A DNA stretch of 64,000 nucleotides from Streptomyces sp. NBC_01283 (GCF_041435335.1 NZ_CP108430.1:3702501-3766500), one strand, 5' to 3'. Positions 41,567 to 50,928 are shown, numbered from the stretch's first letter. Numbers and translations are program-made. Notes: generated by a model from the sequence alone, not told the origin.

Positions 41567-43111
41567 CTAGGCCAGCGGGCCCGTCACCGGCTCGACCGCG
41601 GCGAGCAGCGCGCCCGAGCGCACGAACTCGTCCGCCGCCGCCAGGTCCGGCGCGAGGAAGCGGTCGGGACCCGGGCCCTGGACGCCCGCCTTGCGGACCG
41701 CCTCGATGACCGCCTGCGTGGCGGGGGCCGGCGTGAGGCCCTCGCGGAGTTCGACGGCGCGCGTCGCCGCGTACAGCTCGATCGCGACGATGCGGGTCAG
41801 GTTGTCGACCGCGGTGCGCAGCTTGCGGGCCGCGGACCAGCCCATCGAGACGTGGTCCTCCTGCATCGCGGAGGACGGGATCGAGTCGGCCGACGACGGG
41901 ACCGCGAGCCGCTTCATCTCACTCACGAGCGCCGCCTGCGTGTACTGGGCGATCATCAGGCCCGAGTCCACGCCCGCGTCGTCCGCGAGGAACGGCGGCA
42001 GACCGTGCGAACGGTTCTTGTCGAGCAGCCGGTCCGTGCGGCGCTCGGCGATCGAGCCGAGGTCGGCCGCGGCGATCGCGAGGAAGTCCAGGACGTACGC
42101 GACCGGGGCGCCGTGGAAGTTGCCGTTCGACTCGACGCGGCCGTCGGGCAGGACCACGGGGTTGTCGACGGCGGCGGCGAGCTCGCGCTCGGCGACCGTA
42201 CGGGCGTGGGCGATGGTGTCCCGGCCCGCGCCCGCGACCTGCGGCGCGCACCGCACCGAGTACGCGTCCTGCACGCGCGGCGCGTCGTCCTGGTGGTGGC
42301 CGGTCAGGCCCGAACCGGCGAGCACCGCGGCCATGTTGGCGGCGGACGCGCCCTGGCCCGGGTGCGGGCGGATGGCGTGCAGCTCGGGGGCGAGGACCTT
42401 GGCGGTGCCGAGGAGCGCCTCCAGGGTGAGGGCCGCGGTGATGTCGGCGGACTTGTAGAGGTCGTCGAGGTCGGCGAGGGCCATCACCAGCATGCCGAGC
42501 ATGCCGTCGGTGCCGTTCAGGAGGGCGAGGCCCTCCTTCTCGCGCAGCTCGACCGGGGTGATGCCGTGCGCGGCGAGCAGCTCGCCCGCCGGCTTCAGCT
42601 CACCGTCGGGGCCCTCCGCGTCGCCCTCGCCCATGAGCGTGAGCGCGCAGTGGCTGAGCGGCGCGAGGTCGCCGGAGCAGCCGAGTGAGCCGTACTCGTG
42701 GACGACGGGGGTGATGCCCGCGTTGAGTACGTCGGCCATGGTCTGCGCGACCTCGGGTCGTACGCCGGTACGACCGGAACAGACCGTTTTGAGCCGCAGG
42801 AACATCAGCGCACGCACGACCTCGCGCTCCACGCGCGGGCCCATTCCGGCCGCGTGCGAGCGGACGATGTTGCGCTGCAGCTGGGCGCGGAGGTCCGGGC
42901 CGATGTGCCGGGTGGCGAGGGCGCCGAAGCCGGTCGAGACGCCGTAGACGGGCTCGGGCTTCGCCGCGAGGGCGTCGACGATCTCGCGGGCGGCGGCGAG
43001 GGCGGCCACGGCTTCGGCCGACAGCTCGATGCGGGCGTTGCCGCGTGCGACGGCGATGACGTCCGCCGCGGTTGTCCCGGACGTCCCCAGGACCACGGTG
43101 TGCATATCCAT
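41567..43111 (-). CDS. hutH: Histidine ammonia-lyase
   Basis: First step of histidine catabolism: histidine to urocanate and ammonia. The MIO prosthetic group forms from the tripeptide C145-S146-G147 (GSLGCSGDLAPL); streptomycete enzymes use Cys-Ser-Gly rather than Ala-Ser-Gly. The start-of-domain motif VYGVSTGFGALATRHI and the later QEDHVSMGWSAARKL are present. Length of 514 residues is normal. ATG at 43111 (MDMHTVVLG) is chosen; the next ATG two codons on is also used in this family. Confidence 0.94.
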   Translation of the reverse strand: MDMHTVVLGTSGTTAADVIAVARGNARIELSAEAVAALAAAREIVDALAAKPEPVYGVSTGFGALATRHIGPDLRAQLQRNIVRSHAAGMGPRVEREVVRALMFLRLKTVCSGRTGVRPEVAQTMADVLNAGITPVVHEYGSLGCSGDLAPLSHCALTLMGEGDAEGPDGELKPAGELLAAHGITPVELREKEGLALLNGTDGMLGMLVMALADLDDLYKSADITAALTLEALLGTAKVLAPELHAIRPHPGQGASAANMAAVLAGSGLTGHHQDDAPRVQDAYSVRCAPQVAGAGRDTIAHARTVAERELAAAVDNPVVLPDGRVESNGNFHGAPVAYVLDFLAIAAADLGSIAERRTDRLLDKNRSHGLPPFLADDAGVDSGLMIAQYTQAALVSEMKRLAVPSSADSIPSSAMQEDHVSMGWSAARKLRTAVDNLTRIVAIELYAATRAVELREGLTPAPATQAVIEAVRKAGVQGPGPDRFLAPDLAAADEFVRSGALLAAVEPVTGPLA

Positions 43112-43203
43112 ATTCAGCAGAGTACGGATTGAATCGCCAGGTGTCACGGGCGGATACGGCCTTAGCCTCTTACCGGGCTCAGGGAGGGGCGCGGGAGTGC
43201 GCC

Positions 43204-43660
43204 GCTTAAGGGGGGTGCGGGGAGCTGCGCGAGGCGAGGGGGCACGGGGAAGTACGCCCCGTAGAGGGCGCGGGGAGTTACGCAAGGCGAGCGGGCGGGG
43301 GGATCTCCGCCCCGTAAGGGGCGCGGGGAACTGCGCAAGGCGAGCGGACGTGGGGAGCCACGCCCGTAAGCGCCGCGGAGAGCTACGCAAGACCAGCGGA
43401 CACGACGAGCCACGCCCCGCAAGAGGCGCGAGGAGTTACGCAAGGCGAGCGGGCGCGGGGAACTACGCCCCGTAAGGGGCGCGGGGAACTGCGCAAGGCG
43501 AGCGGACACGACGAGCCGCGCCCGTAAGCGCCGCGGAGAGCTACGCAAGACCAGCGGACACGACGAGCCACGCCCCGCAAGAGGCGCGGGGAACTGCGCA
43601 AAGCCAGGGGGCACGGCGAGTTGTGCCCCGTAAGGGGCGCGGGGAACTGCGCGGGCAGCC
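43204..43660. repeat. Tandem array of about nine 52-53-bp units
   Basis: Units begin near 43204 and at 43257, 43310, 43363, 43415, 43468, 43521, 43573 and 43626. Consensus starts CCCCGTAAGGGGCGCGGGG, then AACTGCGCAAGGCGAGCGG, so each unit carries a small CCCC/GGGG hairpin. A 158-bp block of three units is duplicated (43310-43467 and 43468-43625). The single unit is a familiar intergenic repeat of Streptomyces. It lies between hutH and the GGDEF gene. No gene is seen. Confidence 0.92.
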
Positions 43661-43680
43661 CCCACCGGCCCGCAGCTTCG

Positions 43681-44883
43681 TCACCGAGCCCCCTGCCCAC
43701 CCCCCTTGTCCTCCCGGGAGCCCCGCGACCCCCGCTCGGGGCCCCGCCCCCGGAACCGGCGCCTCTCGCCCGCCGGGCGCGAGACCTCCGAGTTCGCCAG
43801 GCGCACCACGGGGTCGTCCGCGCCCTCGCGCCCCGCGACCACCGGCTTCGGCGCGCGGGCCGCCTTCGCGCGGTACTGGGCCGCGTCCGCGAGGCGGAAC
43901 AGGCGGCGGGCCGAGCGGACCTCGCCGATCCGGTCCTCCGTGGAGGCGACGCCGCACGCGACCCCGTCCCCCAGCTCCAACTCGGCTGCCCGTACGCAGA
44001 GTTCGTCCGCCACCCGCACCACCTCATCGGCGGTGGGACCCACCGAGAGCAGGCAGAACTCGTCGCCGCCGAGCCGCGCGGCCAGCGTCCCCGGCAGCAT
44101 CGCCCCGCACAGGGACAGCACCGAACCGAAGCGTTCGAGGAGGCGGTCGCCGACCGCGTGCCCCTGGGTGTCGTTGACCCACTTGAGACCGTTCACGTCA
44201 CAGACGACCAGACTCACCACGGTCCCGTCCGCACGGTGCCGCTCCACCGCCTCCTCAAGACGTAGATCGACCGCACGGCGATTGGCGAGGCCCGTCAGCG
44301 CGTCGGTGAAGGCGAGGCGGCGGGCCTCCTCCAGGCGTTCGGTCTGCGCGATGCCCGCCGCGACGACCGAGGCGAGCACCGTCGCGAAGTCCGCGTCCGC
44401 GCGGCCGAAGGGCGGCGCCCCTACCGGACGCGCGACATAGAGCTCGCCCCACGCCCGCCCGTGCAGCACGATCGGCGCCACCACACAGCAGCCGCGGCCA
44501 CGCCTGCGGAGGGCGGCGACGCGCTGGTGGCAGTAGCCGGGGGCCGTGTTCGCCGCGGGTCCGCCCGCCGTCTCGACCCAGGCGTGCGGCTCACCGCCGC
44601 CCGCCCAGCGCTCGTGCAGGAACTCGGTGATCTCCGGGAACTCGTTCACGGGATACGCCTCGTGCTCCGGGAACTCTTCCTCCCCCTCGGCCCGTTCGCC
44701 CACGTTCACGAGCACCCTCAGCCGTCCGAGGTCACGCTCCCAGACGGACAGCGCCGCGAAACTCCCGGACAACGCACGGCACGCGCCCCGGGCAGCCGCC
44801 CGCCAGGACTCACGTGGAGTGTGCGCGGCGGCCATTCCCTGCGCCAGCACCACCACGGCCCGCAGCCGGACATCCTCTCCCAT
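43681..44883 (-). CDS. GAF-GGDEF diguanylate cyclase
   Basis: Cytoplasmic enzyme making c-di-GMP, a key regulator of streptomycete development. Residues 1-185 include a GAF-like sensor domain (GRGCCVVAPIVLHGRAWGEL). The GGDEF domain (about 190-340) has intact RLGGDEF and TDALTGLANRRAVD at its start. The allosteric inhibition site RxxD expected five residues before GGDEF is absent (GTLAARLGGDEF), so product inhibition may be weak. The last 60 residues are disordered and Arg/Gly-rich. No membrane helices. Confidence 0.9.
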   Translation of the reverse strand: MGEDVRLRAVVVLAQGMAAAHTPRESWRAAARGACRALSGSFAALSVWERDLGRLRVLVNVGERAEGEEEFPEHEAYPVNEFPEITEFLHERWAGGGEPHAWVETAGGPAANTAPGYCHQRVAALRRRGRGCCVVAPIVLHGRAWGELYVARPVGAPPFGRADADFATVLASVVAAGIAQTERLEEARRLAFTDALTGLANRRAVDLRLEEAVERHRADGTVVSLVVCDVNGLKWVNDTQGHAVGDRLLERFGSVLSLCGAMLPGTLAARLGGDEFCLLSVGPTADEVVRVADELCVRAAELELGDGVACGVASTEDRIGEVRSARRLFRLADAAQYRAKAARAPKPVVAGREGADDPVVRLANSEVSRPAGERRRFRGRGPERGSRGSREDKGGGQGAR

Positions 44884-45000
44884 CTCCCTAGGCTAGGAGA
44901 TTAGGGACAATTTGGGCGTTTGGAACATTACGCAGCGTGTGGGGTCACGTAAATCCGCCTGGGGCGTCTACGCCCCCACTCCCCACACCCGTACCACCAC

Positions 45001-45798
45001 TCACTCCCCGGGCCACTGCGGCTTGCGCTTCTCGTTGAACGCCGCGACGCCCTCCGCCCGGTCACCGGAGAAGGCCACCGAGCGCCAGGCGGCGTCCTCG
45101 ACCTCAAGGCCGGCGCGCAGGTCGAGCCCGTGCCCGAGCCGCAGGGCACGCTTGGCGGCGCGCAGCCCGACGGGCGAGTTGGCGGCGATCCGCTCGGCGA
45201 GCGCGAGTGCCTCCGTACGGTCCTCGCCCTTGCCCACGAGCTGGTCGACGAGCCCCAACTCCCGCGCCTCGCCCGCCTCCAGACGCCGCGCGGTGAAGAT
45301 CAGCTCGGCGGCCCGCGCGGCACCCACGCGGCGCGGCAGCAGCTGCGTGCCGCCGCCGCCAGGGATCACGCCGACCGACACCTCGGGGAGCCCGACCACG
45401 GCGGTCGGGTCGGCGACGATGAGATCGCAGGCGAGCGCGAGCTCGAAGCCGCCGCCGAGCGCGAAGCCGTGCAGGGCCGCGACGGTCGGCATGGGCAGTT
45501 CGAGTACGCCGGTGTAGGCGGCCCGTGCGGTGGGACGCTGGCGCACCAACTCGGCATCGGAGAAGGAATTGCGCTCCTTCAGGTCGGCGCCGACGCAGAA
45601 GGCACGCTCATGGGTCGAGGTGAGGACCACGACGCGCGCGTCACGGTCCTCCGCGAGGGCGGCGCAGGCGGAGCCGATCGAGCGGGCCATGTCCGTGGAC
45701 ACGGCATTCATGGCCTTGGGCCGGTCGAGGACGAGCTCGGCGACGTAGGCGTGCCGCCTGACGCTGACGAATTCCCCGAACCGCTGCTCGCCACCCAT
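45001..45798 (-). CDS. Enoyl-CoA hydratase/isomerase family protein
   Basis: Crotonase-fold enzyme of 265 residues, probably hydrating 2-enoyl-CoA in fatty-acid or amino-acid breakdown. Oxyanion-hole motifs: AFCVGADLKER and HGFALGGGFELALACD. The two catalytic glutamates fit GGFELA and LPEVSVGVIPGGGGTQ. ATG at 45798. Near the acyl-CoA carboxylase genes, but with no direct link. Confidence 0.9.
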   Translation of the reverse strand: MGGEQRFGEFVSVRRHAYVAELVLDRPKAMNAVSTDMARSIGSACAALAEDRDARVVVLTSTHERAFCVGADLKERNSFSDAELVRQRPTARAAYTGVLELPMPTVAALHGFALGGGFELALACDLIVADPTAVVGLPEVSVGVIPGGGGTQLLPRRVGAARAAELIFTARRLEAGEARELGLVDQLVGKGEDRTEALALAERIAANSPVGLRAAKRALRLGHGLDLRAGLEVEDAAWRSVAFSGDRAEGVAAFNEKRKPQWPGE

Positions 45799-45920
45799 TG
45801 CTTTCCTCCACGTCCGGTTAACGCCCGTTACCGGGCCACCCGCGGATCATGCCACCGCTGTAGGGCGATCGGGCGGGCGGACGAAAAAAATCTGCGGCGA
45901 ACCGCGGGTACGCACATCCC

Positions 45921-45976
45921 CGGCGGTTCAGGTCCGGCGGTTCAGGTCCGGCGGTTCAGGTCCGGCGGTTCAGCAG
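45921..45976. repeat. 14-bp tandem repeat across the adenylate cyclase stop codon
   Basis: CGGCGGTTCAGGTC is repeated at 45921, 45935 and 45949, plus a partial copy at 45963. The unit is not a multiple of three and spans the end of the cyclase gene (stop at 45956-45958). Confidence 0.85.
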
Positions 45977-47128
45977 CCAGGGCTCGACGACGCCGAGGCC
46001 TCGTACGGGCCGCTGCCACATCGGCTGCAGGGCGAAGCGGTAGGAGGGCGGCTCCGCGCCTTCCTTCTCGGCCCGCTCGGCGGCCTCCGCCGCCTCGGTC
46101 TCGGAGGCGGGCGCCTCCCCCGTACGCGTCAGTTCCTCCGCGAGCGCGCCGTCCACCAGGACCGCGTCCCGTGGCGCTATCGAGGTGAGGCGGCTCGCGA
46201 GGTTCACCGTCGTGCCGAAGACGTCACCCATCCGCGTGGTGACCGTGCCGAAGGCGATGCCGACGCGCAGTTCGGGCATCGTCTCGTCGTTGGCCATGGT
46301 CTCGATCAGCCGCAGCGCGATCTCCGCGGCCACGCCCGCGTTGTCGGCGGCGTACAGCACCTCGTCGCCCAGCGTCTTGATGAGCCGGCCGCCGTGCGCG
46401 GCGACGAGATCGGCCGCCGTGGTCTCGAAGGCCTCGACGAGCTCGCCGAGCTCCTCCTCCTCCATGCGCCGGGTGAGCCGCGTGAAGCCGACGAGGTCGG
46501 CGAAGCCGACGGCGAGGCGCCGGTCGACCATTTCGTCGTCGTCCGCGGCCTGCACGACGCGTCCGGTGGCGGCGGCGAGCTGCCGTCGCCACACGTAGAC
46601 GAGGAACTCCTCCAGCTCGGGCAGGAGGAGCTCTATCAGCGGATACGTGACTTCGGTCCGCGTCATGCCCGGCTCGGGCGGCTCCGTCAGACCCTCCAGG
46701 AAGGAATCGATCTGCCATTCGGCCAGGCGGGCGGTGGTCTGTCCGGTCGACCGGGCCACCTGCACGGCCATGGCCTCGCTGAGCAGGCCCGCTTCCACGA
46801 GACCGGCGAGGCGGCGCAGTGCGAGCACGTCCGCCTCGGTCAGGGCCTTGGCCTGGCCCACGTCGGGAAAGCCCATGGCCCGCCAGAAGCGGGAGGCCAG
46901 CTCCATGGATACGCCGGCACTGCGGGCCGCCTGGAACGGGGTGTAGCGGCGGTCCGCGCCGAGGATCAGCCCTTCGAGACGCAGGGCCAGGGGGTCCCTC
47001 TCCGGATCTCCCGGCTTCTCGTCCCCGGAGTCCATCGAGTCGAACGTGTGGCTGACGGACCCAGCGGTGCGTCCGGGCTCACCGTCGGGCGATGCACCCG
47101 TGCCGGAGCCCGTGTCGTCGACGGTCAC
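45956..47128 (-). CDS. cya: Class III adenylate cyclase
   Basis: Soluble enzyme forming cAMP, which in Streptomyces affects germination and development. The 390 residues comprise a disordered N-terminus, a helical regulatory part (about 50-185) and the catalytic domain (about 205-330) with metal-binding aspartates in VGFADLVGFTRLT and LIKTLGDEVLYAADN (the preceding Lys fits adenine selection) and GDVFGTTVNLASRLTS. Start GTG at 47128. The C-terminus ends inside a 14-bp tandem repeat. A homologue lies between hutH and birA in S. coelicolor, as I recall. Confidence 0.92.
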   Translation of the reverse strand: MTVDDTGSGTGASPDGEPGRTAGSVSHTFDSMDSGDEKPGDPERDPLALRLEGLILGADRRYTPFQAARSAGVSMELASRFWRAMGFPDVGQAKALTEADVLALRRLAGLVEAGLLSEAMAVQVARSTGQTTARLAEWQIDSFLEGLTEPPEPGMTRTEVTYPLIELLLPELEEFLVYVWRRQLAAATGRVVQAADDDEMVDRRLAVGFADLVGFTRLTRRMEEEELGELVEAFETTAADLVAAHGGRLIKTLGDEVLYAADNAGVAAEIALRLIETMANDETMPELRVGIAFGTVTTRMGDVFGTTVNLASRLTSIAPRDAVLVDGALAEELTRTGEAPASETEAAEAAERAEKEGAEPPSYRFALQPMWQRPVRGLGVVEPWLLNRRT

Positions 47129-47598
47129 GCCTGCTGCCCTTCCGATCTGCCGCGGTCAGGTATCGACCGGCGCCAACTTTACGGCAGGTGTGCCGCAGCT
47201 CACGCCCGGCGGTACGCCTTTGCCTGGCGGGGCGCCTCGATCTGTGGCTCCCCCGTAGCCGCGCCGCCGAACACACCTTCGCCACCCACCCGCCCGTTTG
47301 CCCCACACCCTCACCTGAACGAACAAGCATTTCGCGCCCACCCGCCCGATTGCCCCGCAGCACCATCGATCGGCCGCATTCGGCGACGCTCACGAGGGGA
47401 GGTGCCGGTATGTCCGCCCGAAGCACGGTTCGCGGCACTCCGGAACCGAAGCACCCCAATGGCCACCGGACGATAGCGAGGGCGGACATACCGGCGCGGC
47501 ACCGCACCAACAGACGGAGCGAACCCGCTGCCCGCACGCACCCCAGCCGGACCAGCACCGCACCCCGGCTCAGGCCCAAGCCCAGACCCAGCCCCCCC
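47129..47598. other. Non-coding gap with inverted and direct repeats
   Basis: No gene supported. It holds a direct repeat CACCCGCCCG(T/A)TTGCCCC at about 47287 and 47339, and a 16-bp perfect inverted repeat, GCCGGTATGTCCGCCC at 47404-47419 with its complement at 47480-47495, enclosing a smaller CGGTTC/GAACCG stem. Similar CCCACCC..TTGCCC sequences recur at about 59284. Confidence 0.7.
47404..47495. repeat. 16-bp perfect inverted repeat with 60-base interior
   Basis: Arms 47404-47419 and 47480-47495. The interior has a nested CGGTTC...GAACCG stem. Could be a structured RNA, a miniature-element remnant or a protein-binding site; no coding function. Confidence 0.7.
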
Positions 47599-48534
47599 CT
47601 ACGCCCCCCGCAAATGCACAACATCCCCCGCCCCCACAGGCTCCTGCACCCCGTCCCCCGTAGCCAGCACCAGGCGTCCGTCGGCGTCCACCGCCACCGC
47701 CTCCCCCGTGATCGACCGATCACCCGGGAGTTCCGCGCGGGCCTTGCGGCCCAGCGTCGCGCAGCCCGCCGCGTACGTCTCCTGGAGGCGGGAGGCCGAC
47801 GGGTCGCCCTCTGCCGCGCGCCAGTCCCCGTACCACTGCTCCAGTGACCGCAGCACCGCCCGCAGCACCGTGTCCCGGTCCGTCGACGCCGCCCCGGCCA
47901 GCGCCAGCGACCCCGCCGTCGGCACCGGCAGCTCCTCCGCCCGCAGGGTCACGTTGATGCCGATGCCGACCACCACGCCCCCGCCGTCCCCGGAGCCCGC
48001 CCGCTCGGCCAGGATGCCGCCCGCCTTCCGTTCCTCCCCCGCCACCGTCACCAGCAGGTCGTTCGGCCACTTCAGGGCCGTGTCCACCCCGGCGGACCGC
48101 GAGAGCCCCGTGGCGACGGCGACCCCGGTAAGCAGCGGCAGCCACCCCCACCGTTCGACCGGCACCGCGGCCCCCGGCTTCAGGAGCACGGAGAAGAAGA
48201 GACCGGAGCGCGCGGGCGCCGACCAGCGGCGGTCGAGGCGCCCGCGCCCCGAGCTCTGCTCCTCGGCGACGAGCACCGCCCCCTCGGGCAGCTCGTCCGC
48301 GCGGGCGGCCAGATCCGTGTTGGTCGACCCCGTCGCGGGCACCACGTCCAGAGAGGTCCACAGCCCCCCGTCCCGAACGAGCGCACGCCGCAGCGACGCG
48401 GCGTTCAGGGGCGGCCGGTCGAGGTCGGACCACCGGCCACCGCCAGGGGTGCCGGAAGCGGGACCAGAAACCGGGCCCGAACCCGAACCCGAAGGAGTCT
48501 CTGAAGAGTCGTCTGAAGCATCTCGCGGCGTCAT
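47599..48534 (-). CDS. birA: Biotin--[acetyl-CoA-carboxylase] ligase
   Basis: Attaches biotin to the carrier lysine of carboxylases such as the accA product encoded at 52.4-54.2 kb. Motifs: STNTDLAARADEL, GRGRLDRRWSAP (biotinyl-AMP loop), KWPNDLLV, KAGGILAE and a small C-terminal SH3-like domain ending AGDVVHLRG. No N-terminal helix-turn-helix, so it is a ligase only, not a repressor. The first 40 residues are disordered. ATG at 48534. Divergent from pccB. Confidence 0.93.
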   Translation of the reverse strand: MTPRDASDDSSETPSGSGSGPVSGPASGTPGGGRWSDLDRPPLNAASLRRALVRDGGLWTSLDVVPATGSTNTDLAARADELPEGAVLVAEEQSSGRGRLDRRWSAPARSGLFFSVLLKPGAAVPVERWGWLPLLTGVAVATGLSRSAGVDTALKWPNDLLVTVAGEERKAGGILAERAGSGDGGGVVVGIGINVTLRAEELPVPTAGSLALAGAASTDRDTVLRAVLRSLEQWYGDWRAAEGDPSASRLQETYAAGCATLGRKARAELPGDRSITGEAVAVDADGRLVLATGDGVQEPVGAGDVVHLRGA

Positions 48535-48719
48535 GCAAGCCACCTTAGGTGTGGTAAACGCCGCACTGCCGATCCGTATGCGCGCCGATACCCTACGAGT
48601 CAGTAGCAAGCGATCACCGCACCCGAGCCGTACCCGCAAGCCGCACCCCGAGCCGCACCCCCCAAGCCGCACCGCAAGCCGCCAGTCGCCCCTTTGAGCA
48701 GGCAGGGAGCCGCATCCCT

Positions 48720-50372
48720 ATGTCCGAGCCGGAAGAGCCCAACGTGCCCGTGCCCAGCGCCGCAAGCGATACCGCCGCCATCCCCGACGCAGGTGGTATC
48801 GACATCCATACGACTGCGGGAAAACTCGCTGATCTCCAGCGCCGCATCGAGGAGGCCAAGCACGCCGGTTCGGCTCGCGCGGTCGAGAAGCAGCACGCCA
48901 AGGGCAAGTTGACGGCGCGTGAGCGCATCGAACTGCTCCTGGACGAAAGCTCCTTCGTCGAGTTCGACGAGTTCGCCCAGCACCGCTCGACCGACTTCGG
49001 CCTGGAGGCCAACCGCCCCTACGGCGACGGAGTCGTGACCGGTTACGGCACCGTCGACGGCCGCCCCGTGGCCGTCTTCTCCCAGGACTTCACCGTCTTC
49101 GGCGGGGCACTCGGCGAGGTCTTCGGCCAGAAGATCGTCAAGGTCATGGACTTCGCCCTGAAGACCGGCTGTCCGGTCATCGGCATCAACGACTCCGGCG
49201 GCGCCCGCATCCAGGAGGGCGTCATGGCCCTCGGGATGTACGGGGAGATCTTCCGCAGGAACACCCACGCCTCCGGTGTGATCCCGCAGATCAGCCTGGT
49301 CGTCGGCCCGTGCGCGGGCGGCGCGGTCTACTCCCCCGCCATCACCGACTTCACCGTCATGGTCGACCAGACGTCGCACATGTTCATCACCGGACCCGAC
49401 GTCATCAAGACCGTCACCGGCGAGGACGTCGGCTTCGAGGAGCTCGGCGGTGCCCGCACCCACAACAGCACCTCCGGTGTCGCGCACCACATGGCGGGCG
49501 ACGAGAAGGACGCGATCGAGTACGTCAAGTCCCTTCTCTCCTACCTGCCTTCGAACAACCTCAGCGAGCCCCCCGCGTTCCCCGAGGACGCGGACCTGGA
49601 GCTGACGGACGAGGACCGCGAGCTGGACACGCTGGTCCCGGACAGCGCCAACCAGCCGTACGACATGCACGGCGTGATCGAACACGTCCTGGACGACGCC
49701 GAGTTCTTCGAGACGCAGCCGCTGTTCGCGCCGAACATCCTCACCGGCTTCGGCCGGATCGAGGGCCGCCCGGTGGGCATCGTCGCCAACCAGCCGACGC
49801 AGTTCGCCGGCTGCCTGAACATCGACGCCTCCGAGAAGGGCGCCCGCTTCGTCCGCACCTGCGACGCGTTCAACGTCCCGGTCATCACCTTCGTCGACGT
49901 GCCGGGCTTCCTGCCGGGCGTCGAGCAGGAGCACACGGGCATCATCCGGCGCGGCGCCAAGCTGATCTACGCGTACGCGGAGGCCACGGTCCCGCTCATC
50001 ACGGTCATCACGCGCAAGGCGTTCGGCGGCGCGTACGACGTCATGGGCTCCAAGCACCTGGGCGCCGACCTCAACCTGGCCTGGCCGACGGCGCAGATCG
50101 CGGTGATGGGCGCGCAGGGCGCGGTGAACATCCTGCACCGCAAGACGATCGCGGCGGCGGAGGCCACCGGCGACGTCGAGGCGACCCGGGCCCGGCTGAT
50201 CCAGGAGTACGAGGACCGTCTCCTCAACCCGTACACGGCTGCCGAGCGCGGCTACATCGACGCCGTGATCATGCCGTCGGAGACCCGCTCCCACCTGGTG
50301 CGGGGCCTGCGTCAGCTGCGGACGAAGCGGGAATCCCTGCCCCCGAAGAAGCACGGCAACATCCCCCTCTAG
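48720..50372 (+). CDS. pccB: Acyl-CoA carboxylase beta subunit (propionyl-CoA carboxylase type)
   Basis: Carboxyltransferase that moves CO2 from biotin to acyl-CoA, giving methylmalonyl-CoA for polyketide and odd-chain metabolism. The 550 residues have both carboxyltransferase half-domains: [11 protein letters not shown] with [12 protein letters not shown] (N-half), and [20 protein letters not shown] with [13 protein letters not shown] (C-half). The Asp of GGAYDVMG is at the position known to favour propionyl-CoA over acetyl-CoA in S. coelicolor PccB. Acts with the epsilon subunit just downstream and the alpha subunit encoded at 52394. Confidence 0.94.
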   Translation: MSEPEEPNVPVPSAASDTAAIPDAGGIDIHTTAGKLADLQRRIEEAKHAGSARAVEKQHAKGKLTARERIELLLDESSFVEFDEFAQHRSTDFGLEANRPYGDGVVTGYGTVDGRPVAVFSQDFTVFGGALGEVFGQKIVKVMDFALKTGCPVIGINDSGGARIQEGVMALGMYGEIFRRNTHASGVIPQISLVVGPCAGGAVYSPAITDFTVMVDQTSHMFITGPDVIKTVTGEDVGFEELGGARTHNSTSGVAHHMAGDEKDAIEYVKSLLSYLPSNNLSEPPAFPEDADLELTDEDRELDTLVPDSANQPYDMHGVIEHVLDDAEFFETQPLFAPNILTGFGRIEGRPVGIVANQPTQFAGCLNIDASEKGARFVRTCDAFNVPVITFVDVPGFLPGVEQEHTGIIRRGAKLIYAYAEATVPLITVITRKAFGGAYDVMGSKHLGADLNLAWPTAQIAVMGAQGAVNILHRKTIAAAEATGDVEATRARLIQEYEDRLLNPYTAAERGYIDAVIMPSETRSHLVRGLRQLRTKRESLPPKKHGNIPL

Positions 50373-50407
50373 ACCGTGCCCCAGCGAGGAGAGCGAGGAG
50401 AGCATTC

Positions 50408-50614
50408 ATGATCAAGGTCGTACGGGGCAATCCCACCCCGGAGGAGCTCGCCGCCGCGCTCGCGGTGGTCCAGGCGCGCGCCGCGGCGGTCGCGAACCAG
50501 CCGTCCGGCGCGCCCTCGGTACTCGACGCCTGGGCGGACCCCGCGCGCGTGGCCCGCGACCGGCTGCCCGCGCCGGGACCGACGTCGTGGGGCCGCACCT
50601 ACTGGCCCGGGTGA
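50408..50614 (+). CDS. pccE: Acyl-CoA carboxylase epsilon subunit
   Basis: Small subunit (68 residues) that stabilises and activates the actinobacterial carboxylase complex. N-terminal IKVVRGNPTPEELAAALAVV and C-terminal WADPARVARDRLPAPGPTSW are family hallmarks. It begins 35 bases after pccB in the same operon and is followed by a perfect palindromic terminator. Confidence 0.92.
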   Translation: MIKVVRGNPTPEELAAALAVVQARAAAVANQPSGAPSVLDAWADPARVARDRLPAPGPTSWGRTYWPG

Positions 50615-50650
50615 GCCGGGCGGGCCGAGCCGGGAAATGAGTGGGACGGG

Positions 50651-50686
50651 CGGGGGCGCCTGAGTACGCGTACTCAGGCGCCCCCG
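50651..50686. terminator. 36-bp perfect palindrome, terminator of pccB-pccE
   Basis: Two 18-base arms, outer part GGGGGCGCC and centre GTACGCGTAC, with no spacer. It lies 36 bases after the pccE stop. As DNA it is an uninterrupted palindrome, so a protein-binding role is also possible. Confidence 0.8.
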
Positions 50687-50712
50687 CCGTCGCCGCGCGC
50701 AGTATCGGATTC

Positions 50713-50841
50713 ATGCTGTGGTCCGACCCGGAGAACAACCCGCCCAAGGACATGCGGGACATGCAGGCGAAGATGCGCCGTGCGGGACTCGTCCTCGCCC
50801 TGGCCATGGTCGTCGCGATGTTCGTCCTGGGCATTCACTGA
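50713..50841 (+). CDS. Small membrane protein, hypothetical
   Basis: Protein of 42 residues: MLWSDPENNPPKDMRDMQAK, a basic patch, then one helix (AGLVLALAMVVAMFVLGIH). Such a gene is commonly seen after pccE in Streptomyces, as I recall. ATG at 50713 is used because the upstream part of the frame lies in the terminator palindrome. Function unknown. Confidence 0.6.
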   Translation: MLWSDPENNPPKDMRDMQAKMRRAGLVLALAMVVAMFVLGIH

Positions 50842-50916
50842 GGCTTCCGCTGAGGCACGCTCTGAGGCACCCGCCGGCACCCGCCGGCATCCGCCGAGAC
50901 GTCTCCCGCGGCTCGC

Positions 50917-50922
50917 TAACCT
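50917..50922 (+). promoter_or_regulatory. -10 box for a leaderless maf mRNA
   Basis: TAACCT lies six bases before the ATG at 50929 and there is no ribosome binding site. Confidence 0.5.
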
Positions 50923-50928
50923 GACCGC

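Noticed and set aside
43204..43660. Possible CRISPR array
   Set aside because: Units are contiguous 52-53-mers with no unique spacers and no cas genes; it is a tandem repeat.
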